NCBI GenBank assembly: GCA_964019055.1
Contig: OZ025222.1
Coordinates: 4,708,746-4,772,745 of the forward strand
Length of the DNA stretch: 64,000 nucleotides
Reading direction: 5' to 3'
From: Anthopleura xanthogrammica
Lineage: Eukaryota; Cnidaria; Anthozoa; Actiniaria; Actiniidae
Positions within the stretch are counted from its first letter, which is position 1, and each line of letters opens with the position of its first letter. A program made the translations under genes and the position numbers. Below, piece by piece: positions 57,534 to 64,000 of this stretch. The notes beneath the pieces were generated by a model that saw only the letters and a program-made list of their open reading frames with translations, did not search any database and was not told the origin of the DNA.

Positions 57534-58510
57534 ATGGTAGGCCTTCATCAAGTGCTTGCTATTATGGTAGCAGTTTCTTTCCTACCACAGTCAGCAATCT
57601 CATGTCGTCAATACAGAGTAGGCGGCGGCTGTAACGTGTTCTGTCCATGTGCAGGGGACATGACTTGTGAAGCATTCCGTCAAATTTGCAGAAAGCCAGG
57701 GAAAGAAGGAGATCCATGCCACATTACAAGGCCTTGTGGTTCTGGGCTGCAATGCGAGGCAGGTCACCATGTTTGCAGAAGAAAGGGAAAGAAAGGAGAT
57801 CCATGTCACTTAACACGCCAGTGTGCAGATGGATATACTTGCTTGGCATTGTTCCATATTTGCCAAATAAATGACTTAGAAGAAGGAGCTATTTGTGCTA
57901 CTGATCACTTGAGAGCTTGCAAAAAGGGCTTATACTGCAACCGCGGTAAGTTTTTGGTTTTCCATATATAGCTTATAATATTAATTTTTTTTCTACCTTT
58001 CTAGCTCTTTCTACCCTAGGTTCCAGAGGCTCAATGTTATTTAGTTTGTTGTGGTAGTTCTTGCTGTTGCTACTGTGGTGGTTTGTTGTGGTTATTCTTG
58101 TATTTTTTTTCTCCATTCATTGTTTTTCGTCAATCTCATTATAGCCTTTATATTTAATAGTGTGATAGTTTTTTTCTTTCACAATATATTTCTTTGTATC
58201 ATTAATATCAATAATTGTAAACTGTTAATATACCCTGGACAATAGGTTTAATCATTCTGAATATTGTTACTCAACCACATTAGCTTTTAAGTTATTTTGA
58301 GTAACATTTACTTTCTTTTTTTGTATAATAAAACTAAATTGCTTTGTAAATATGCATAACCGAAGTAATACAATGATTTTTGTTGTTTTTGCTGTTGACC
58401 TGAGTAAGTATTTTCTCTGGAATTTCCAATTAATTTTGTTGGTCTTTCATGTCTTTTCAGACGGTGATCAAAGATGTCATACATCAGTATTCAGTCGATC
58501 GTCATGGTAA
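57534..58510 (+). CDS. Cysteine-rich secreted protein, gene 5
   Basis: Exons 57534-57945 and 58461-58510, phase 1, 153 residues. Signal peptide 1-23 and 18 cysteines, the last in DQRCH in exon 2, with a tail ending SSW as in gene 4. Module 1 differs from the paralogues (CNVFC, FRQIC) and module 2 begins KEGDPCHIT. The 515-bp intron is free of transposons. Confidence 0.82.
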
Positions 58511-59049
58511 TGGATTTGGATCCTAGCTTCAAGATGAATTGAAAACTATCAATTTAATCTAGATAGCGAATGTAATATTGGAAACAATATTGTAAAAAAA
58601 AAAATAATTAAAGAATAGTATAAAATAAAAACAAACATGATTAGTGATTAGTTGAACACTGCCGGGACGGATCCGGGGGTGGTGAAATGATAAAATATAC
58701 TAGAGGGTCTGGATGTGATTAACTGACAACTGACAAACGCCTTCAAAATAACTATTAACTGACAAAGGATGAAATTTTTAACTGTTAACTAACAAATAAA
58801 ACTTAACTGACAATTGAAAATTGATACGAAATCGATAATATTTTGTCAAAAAAAAATTACGGAAAAAGTTGGGGGGGGGGGGGGGGGGAGGGTCAGTTTT
58901 AGGGGCCGTAGATGACTGTAGTTACAATGCTGTTCCAGCACAGTTTTGGTAGCGCCCAAAAAGCATTTATATTTTGTAAAATGTTTTGGTATAAAAATGA
59001 ACCTCTATTCACATACTTTGATCGCACATAGTAAAACCTGACAATTATT
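58511..59049. other. 3' flank of gene 5
   Basis: AATAAAAA near 58622, the CGGGACGGATCC motif near 58663, short ACTGACAAC repeats and a G-run at 58873-58890. No gene is seen. Confidence 0.55.
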
Positions 59050-59245
59050 TAAACAGCTTAGCAAACTACCTAAATCTCTTGCTTTCACTCTATCCTCTAT
59101 AAAATTAAAATTGCATAATCTGTTTCGTTGCATGTCCGTACCCGGTGGAACATCTGGAAGATCTCATGTGCTCTAACTGTCGCTTTTTGATAAATTGCTT
59201 TGTTTTTCACACTAAAGCCTACACTGTCAAATATACATTACAGTA
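59050..59245 (+). pseudogene. LINE 3' end fragment
   Basis: It aligns with 30905-31088 (shared TTAAAATTGCATAATCTGTT-type and AGATCTCATGTGCTCTAACT motifs). Only the last coding codons and the 3' UTR of the LINE remain. Confidence 0.65.
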
Positions 59246-59945
59246 TTAATTAATAATCATTATATGTCAATATTTAACAATTCTCGCTATATTCAATTTT
59301 TGGGTTAGTATGAGTACATGTTGTATGTTTAACAATTATTCGCCGAAGGCGAAGTGAATAATTGTTTTAGCATATGCCAACAAGGGAACCCCTAAAAAGT
59401 TGATTAAAACAATTTTTTATGTAATTCATTTCTGAATGTTAAAAGCCGTGACAAATGTCACGCACCAGCCATATATGGAAGCCGTTACATCTATTCTTGC
59501 ACAATTTATTTCCATATTAATTCACTGTCATCAGTTCAAACTTACAGTACTTAGGGACAAGGTCAAAACAATTGTCCAAAATAGGGACCCGATTTTTTTG
59601 GTTTCGGTGGTGGGTACCGGTAGATACCCCCTCCCCCCCTCAGAGACCTGTTGAAATGCTCGATACTGGGTGTCCGTAGTGACTATTTCTATCCACAAAT
59701 ACGCTGTTTAGAATACATGCAAACAGACAATATATTCACTTCTACGATTTGACTTTAGTTTTGGAGATATTTGTGTACAAAATTTAGGATTTCACTTCCA
59801 GAGGTGGTGGGTACCGGGTAACACCACCCCTCCCCTCCAAATCGGGTCACGTAAGATGACAATTATTTTGACTTCGTTCCTTATAGTGAGAAGTATGGCT
59901 TATAACTGTCATAAAGACAGTTTCCAAAATACTTTCTTTAAGGAA
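59246..59945. other. Unannotated interval
   Basis: No gene is recognised. Short C-rich runs (59625-59640, 59820-59838) and a GGTGGGTACCGG motif repeated at 59608 and 59805 are the only structure noticed. Confidence 0.5.
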
Positions 59946-60121
59946 TATAAAACGGCGCGCGTGTCTATATACTGTGATATAAACACGCTGGGAGCTGTAG
60001 AGCAAGAGAGAAGTCGTAGAGAAACACGACGCGCAGCCGAGTGTTTCTTTGACTTCTCGAGTGCTCTACAGCTCCCAGAGTGTTTATATCACAGTATATA
60101 GACACAAGCGGACGTTTTATA
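59946..60121. mobile_element. Fold-back element
   Basis: Arms ATAAAACG...GTGTCTATATACTGTGATAT and the inverted ATATCACAGTATATAGACAC...CGTTTTAT are almost perfect over about 75 bp, with a GC-richer loop (ACACGACGCGCAGCC). Confidence 0.75.
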
Positions 60122-60829
60122 TTGTTTTTTTTTTTATATTTTGATTAAGAACGTATGCAAAGGAGGCTAGACAATAAGCTGATGAAATTGAAATTCTCCC
60201 AACTTAGTATCAAAAACAAGGCTTGTACGCATGACAAAAGTTTCGTTGACAGCAACCAAATTCCTTAGTACAGAAATGGAATTTAACGAGGCAAAACCAT
60301 TGAAAACTCCTTCAAAATCACGGCGAGAAATGTTTTGAAATGTTAATGAAACTACTGTAAAGTCGAAGATGTACTGAAAATAAATTGAAGACCTGTTTTT
60401 ATAAGATTAAACAGATGAGGTAAGGTTTGAACAGGAAATCTTTCAGCTCGTGGTGTACGCTTTGGCTGATGTTCACAAGCTACAAGGACTGTAAGTTTAT
60501 TTATTTTACAAGAATTTAAAAAGCTTAGAAGAAAAACTGGGAGAAAGCTTTCTTTTCTGAGCTCTCGCTGTCTTTTTCTACTTCGTCTACAACAGTAAAG
60601 AGTGACATAAGCCACACATTTCTAATAGTAAGGTCTTGTGAATTGTTTGGGGACGAATTTTTTCAGGTTGGTAAATTCATAGGATTTTTGTGCTTTACAT
60701 TTTCTTCTTTTCTCAGTCCTTGATGCTCCTGATCGCTGCATTTGACATCTGATTCTATAAACTAAAAGATGGATTTCAATTTATCTAAATACATCTGTTT
60801 TACGGGGGATTATTGAGATATTTCAATGC
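60122..60829. other. Unannotated interval
   Basis: AT-rich with no recognised coding or repeat motif. The minus frame 60352-60615 has no supporting features. Confidence 0.5.
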
Positions 60830-61190
60830 AATGATAGCCTGATAGTTAAGCTATTGATAGCCTGATAGTTTGATCGTTAAGCTAATGATAGCCTGATAGC
60901 TAAGCTAATGATAGCCTGAGAGCCTGATCGCTAAGCTAATGATAGCATGATAGCTAAATTAATGATAGCCTGATAGCCTGATCGCTAAGCTAATGACAGC
61001 CTGATAGCCTGATCGCTAAGCTAATGATAGCCTGATCGCTAAGCTAATGATAGCCTGATAGCTAAGCTAATGATAGCCTGATAGCCTGATAGCTAAGCTA
61101 ATGATAGCCTGATAGCTAAGCTAATGATAGCTTGATAGCTAAGCTAATGATAGTCTGATCGATAAGCTAATGATAGCCTGATAGCGTATT
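60830..61190. repeat. Isolated minisatellite of the P type
   Basis: About 14 degenerate CTAAGCTAATGATAGCCTGATAG units, like the B arrays, but without the P leader or core on either side. Confidence 0.85.
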
Positions 61191-61544
61191 TGTAAACAAG
61201 AAAGCCTAGTCAGCAATGTTAGACAATTGTGCTGCGAATTTCAACCTTGAGCAGGCACTCTACAGGTATATTTTGTGCCTCTTTTGTCTTTTTATTAAAA
61301 AAAAAAATAATTTGTTGAATGAAAGATTAAAACAATCTTGATAATCAGAAATCGCCCATTTTGTGCAGATTTTGGATTTAAAATGTAGTAGAGAAACTTT
61401 CATTTGTGAGCTGTCAATCACAAACCATGTCTTTACCGGTGAAATAGAGCATAGGTTTTTGGAGTGAATTAGCCAATGAGAGCGGGCGTACTATCTAAGC
61501 TATATTATAAAAATAGATAGACAACATAAATATGAATAATATTC

Positions 61545-61546
<2 letters not shown>
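61191..61546. other. Unannotated interval; likely empty site of X
   Basis: No gene. At 61516-61545 it reads AAATAGATAGACAACATAAA then TATGAATAATATTCATAAT, which joins the left flank of X2/X3/X5 to their right flank. Confidence 0.5.
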
Positions 61547-61594
<48 letters not shown>

Positions 61595-61597
<3 letters not shown>

Positions 61598-61806
61598 CGA
61601 TATGCAAAAATTCTGATCCTCTTGATATATATACAAGTATATCAAAAATATGTCAGAAATTATGGGATATCATCGCTGATATTTTTTTCGAGTTGCCTAT
61701 CACTAGGGCTTTCTGAAAAAAATATCAGAGATGATATCCCATAATTTCTAATATACTTTTGATATACTTGTATATATATCAAGAGGATCAGAATTTCTGC
61801 ATATCG

Positions 61807-61809
<3 letters not shown>
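61595..61809. mobile_element. Fold-back element inside a (TA)n tract
   Basis: Arms CAGCGATATGCA and TGCATATCGCTG, with long matching inner stems (TTCTGATCCTCTTGATATAT and its complement). TA repeats lie on both sides (61547-61594, 61810-61875), so the element landed in a TA microsatellite. Confidence 0.8.
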
Positions 61810-61869
<60 letters not shown>

Positions 61870-61881
<12 letters not shown>

Positions 61882-62125
61882 TATCATCATCACTGCCACC
61901 ATTGTCATTCATGGTTAAAATCATTTTGCTTGATATCCTAGGTTTATAAATATTTAGGGTTTCTGGATATACATGCTCAATGACAGGACTTATTTCAGTT
62001 GTTTTGTGAGGTATTATCAGTGCAGGGGGAGGATCATGATATTTTAGGCCTACCCCATAGGGAGGGTCAGGAAATATCATTCCCATTGCTAGGGAATATA
62101 ATATCATGATTACCTCGGGATCCAT
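61870..62125. repeat. Displaced copy of the gene 3-5 upstream block
   Basis: It matches 24120-24356 and the regions before genes 4 and 5 (ATCATTATCATCATCACTGC, then the GGGGGAGGATCATG block, then GGGAATATAAT). In genes 3-5 this block is joined to the 95-bp proximal block. Here about 720 bp of other sequence separate it from gene 6. Confidence 0.7.
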
Positions 62126-62162
62126 TGTTTCCAGAGGGATGTTTAAGGTCTAACATCCCCCT

Positions 62163-62259
62163 GGATGAATAGTGATGAGGGATATTTAGACTAAATATCC
62201 CTCATGAATATAATCATGAGGGATATTTAGTAACTAAATATCCCTCATCACTATTCATG
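62163..62259. repeat. Nested fold-back
   Basis: GATGAATAGTGATGAGGGAT pairs with the inverted copy ending ATCACTATTCAT. An inner pair of GAGGGATATTTAG repeats gives several alternative hairpins. Confidence 0.65.
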
Positions 62260-62484
62260 AGGCATGGTCCCTCATATGACAATCACCGGGACCATGGCTG
62301 GGTAGCATTGACCTAATCGAACATTTTGCGCAATGACTCTGGACTACACACTATTGAATACCCCAGCACTTGTGGGATCCATTGAACAATCTTTGCGCAT
62401 ACGTTGACTAGCCGAGAATTTTTCTTACTATTTGTGACGTAATCAAGACGGTTTTAAAACACTTCATTAATACCGCTCTAGGCT
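62260..62484. other. Short unannotated interval
   Basis: No gene or repeat match was noticed. Confidence 0.4.
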
Positions 62485-62842
62485 AACCAAAGTGAATTAG
62501 AATAAAGCAGCACGAATGAATGAATGCTGGTTCAATTCGCCATTGTCGCATTTAACAAAGGCAAATTCCCTTAAGTATGTCGCATATCAACAGCTTTGTA
62601 AAACTTTGTAATTTATGCATCGTACGAAAGCTAACATATTTCCTAAGAGCAGTTTTATTCCTCGGCAATCATAATATTACAAACTAATAGCATGAAATTT
62701 CAGGTGATTAGTGATTAAATGTCCCCTCAAGCCTCGGGAGGTTTAGTTAAAGTCCCTCCGCCTTCGGCGTCGGGACTTCAACAAAACCTCCCTCGGCTTT
62801 CGGGGACATTTAATCACTAATCACCCTCAAGTCATGCTATTA
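62485..62842. repeat. Repeat with a 157-bp palindrome, copy 2
   Basis: Same unit as 38944-39264, with a small extra segment (62622-62666). The fold-back is at 62685-62842. It lies directly before the conserved 5' block of gene 6. Confidence 0.75.
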
Positions 62843-62943
62843 CTTATAATAACTGACCGCTTTAATTCCACCTGTAATAAACACCAATTGCACAAAACGT
62901 ATCTTTTCTTTTATTTCATTTCATGTTATTTTAAGAACAAAGT

Positions 62944-63424
62944 ATGGTAGGCCTTTACCAAGTGCTTGCTATTACGGTAGTAGTTTGTTTTCTACCACAG
63001 TCAGCCATCTCATGTCGTCAGTACAGAGCAGGCGGCGGCTGTAGCGTGGTCTGTCCATGTGCAGGCGACATGACTTGTGAAGCAGGCCATCATGTTTGTA
63101 GAAAGCCAGGGGGAGAAGGAGAGTCATGCCATGCTACAAGGCCTTGTGGTTCTGGGCTGCAATGCGAGGCAGGCCACCAGGTTTGCAGAAGAAAGGGAAA
63201 GCTAGGAGATCCATGTCACGCAACACGCCAGTGTGCAGAAGGACATGTTTGCTTGGCATTGTTCCATCAGTGCTAAATAGATGACTTAGAAGAAGGAGAG
63301 ATTTGTGGTAATAATTTCTTGAGAGCTTGCAAAAAGGGCTTATACTGCAAAAGTAAGTCCATGGCTTATAATATATATTACATTTTTTTCTACCTTTCTA
63401 GCTCCTTCTACCCTAGGTTCCAGA

Positions 63425-63521
<97 letters not shown>

Positions 63522-63636
63522 CATCTCTCCAGTATTTTCTCTTTCTTAATTTCAAATTAATTTTGGTTGTTCTTCCATTTCTTTTCAGAGAGTGTTCTAA
63601 GATGTCACAAACAAACTGGCAGATAATGATAACACT
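62944..63636 (+). pseudogene. Cysteine-rich secreted protein, gene 6, premature stop
   Basis: Exon layout as in gene 1: 62944-63352 and 63599-63636, with intact GTAAGT and TTTTCAG signals. Codon 111 is TAA (63274-63276) where gene 1 has CAA, so translation stops at 110 residues, right after the 14th cysteine. Module 4 and exon 2 would be lost. The remaining frame, including the exon 2 cysteine and HKQTGR-type end, is otherwise open, so the stop looks recent. A functional three-module product is possible because the loss falls exactly at a module boundary. Confidence 0.75.
63428..63518. repeat. (TC)n tract in the gene 6 intron
   Basis: About 45 TC units, in the same position as the tract in gene 1. 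Confidence 0.95.
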
Positions 63637-64000
63637 GTTGCTTGGATCCTTTAAGATGAATAGAAAACTTTAATTTAAGCTAGACAGCGTTTGAAATATT
63701 GCAAACTATATTGTAAAGAAAAAAAAGAATAGTATAAAATAAAATAAACATGAATGACGATCAGTTGAACATTGCAGGGACGGATCCGGGGGTGGTGAAG
63801 GGGTTGGCTAGTCACCACCCTTTTTGAATGACAAAATATACTAGAGGGTCTGGATGTGGTTAACTGACAACTGATAAACGGCCTAAAAAATAACTGTAAA
63901 CTGAAAAAGGACAAAATTTTTAACTGTCAATTTAAATGACAAATGAAACTTAACTGTTAACTGGCAATTGAAGAAGTAGTGGGTATTATTTGGTTTACTA
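63637..64000. other. 3' flank of gene 6
   Basis: Almost identical to the gene 1 flank (5086-5490), including GCAGGGACGGATCCGGGGGT and the ACTAGAGGGTCTGGATGTGG-like stretch. It runs off the window. Confidence 0.65.

Overview
The window looks like non-model metazoan nuclear DNA: AT-rich, with GT-AG introns, long simple-sequence arrays and nested BEL/Pao, Ty3/gypsy, LINE and DNA-transposon material. I favour an anthozoan cnidarian, but only on overall character; no ribosomal or mitochondrial marker is present.

The host genes are a tandem family of six small secreted cysteine-rich proteins, all on the + strand: gene 1 (4375-5085), gene 2 (9398-18457), gene 3 (24447-29630), gene 4 (36508-37474), gene 5 (57534-58510) and gene 6 (62944-63636). 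Exon 1 encodes a signal peptide and almost all of a mature chain built from four cysteine modules. A tiny exon 2 adds the last (18th) cysteine and a variable tail. The phase-1 intron ranges from about 0.25 kb to 8.6 kb because transposons have landed in it. Gene 6 carries a premature stop. Genes 1 and 6, at the two edges, resemble each other more than they resemble genes 2-5.

Between the genes lies a recurring block: a degraded LINE reverse-transcriptase tail, then a composite repeat (here 'P') made of a 31/23-bp minisatellite, a conserved core of about 1.2 kb and a second minisatellite, then a non-autonomous transposon-like element (here 'X') with AGCGGAGC termini and an internal tetranucleotide tract. 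P occurs at about 243-2945, 18981-21866, 31762-34798 and 39265-43496. X occurs at 10245-18304 (reverse), 21867-24106, 31096-31760 (reverse, truncated), 34799-36167, 40350-41903 and 52119-57193. Many small fold-back elements are scattered through these blocks.

Two large, young transposons stand out. A complete BEL/Pao retrotransposon (10508-17095, minus strand) has 366-bp LTRs differing at one base. It sits inside a (CAGA)n tract, inside X, inside the intron of gene 2, and its gag-pol frame is cut by one TGA. A DNA transposon (43633-51902) has near-identical terminal inverted repeats close to 1 kb, is flanked by TTAA, and carries an apparently intact four-exon gene for a protein of about 1183 residues with a C2H2 finger. 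I cannot place this protein firmly in a known superfamily; it is the best candidate for something undescribed.

The intron of gene 3 holds an 85-unit octamer array plus a mosaic of a LINE ORF1 (coiled coil plus SGNH hydrolase) and a broken Ty3/gypsy integrase. Other large arrays are (AACAAT)n, about 171 units, and (TAAACTTG)n, about 222 units.
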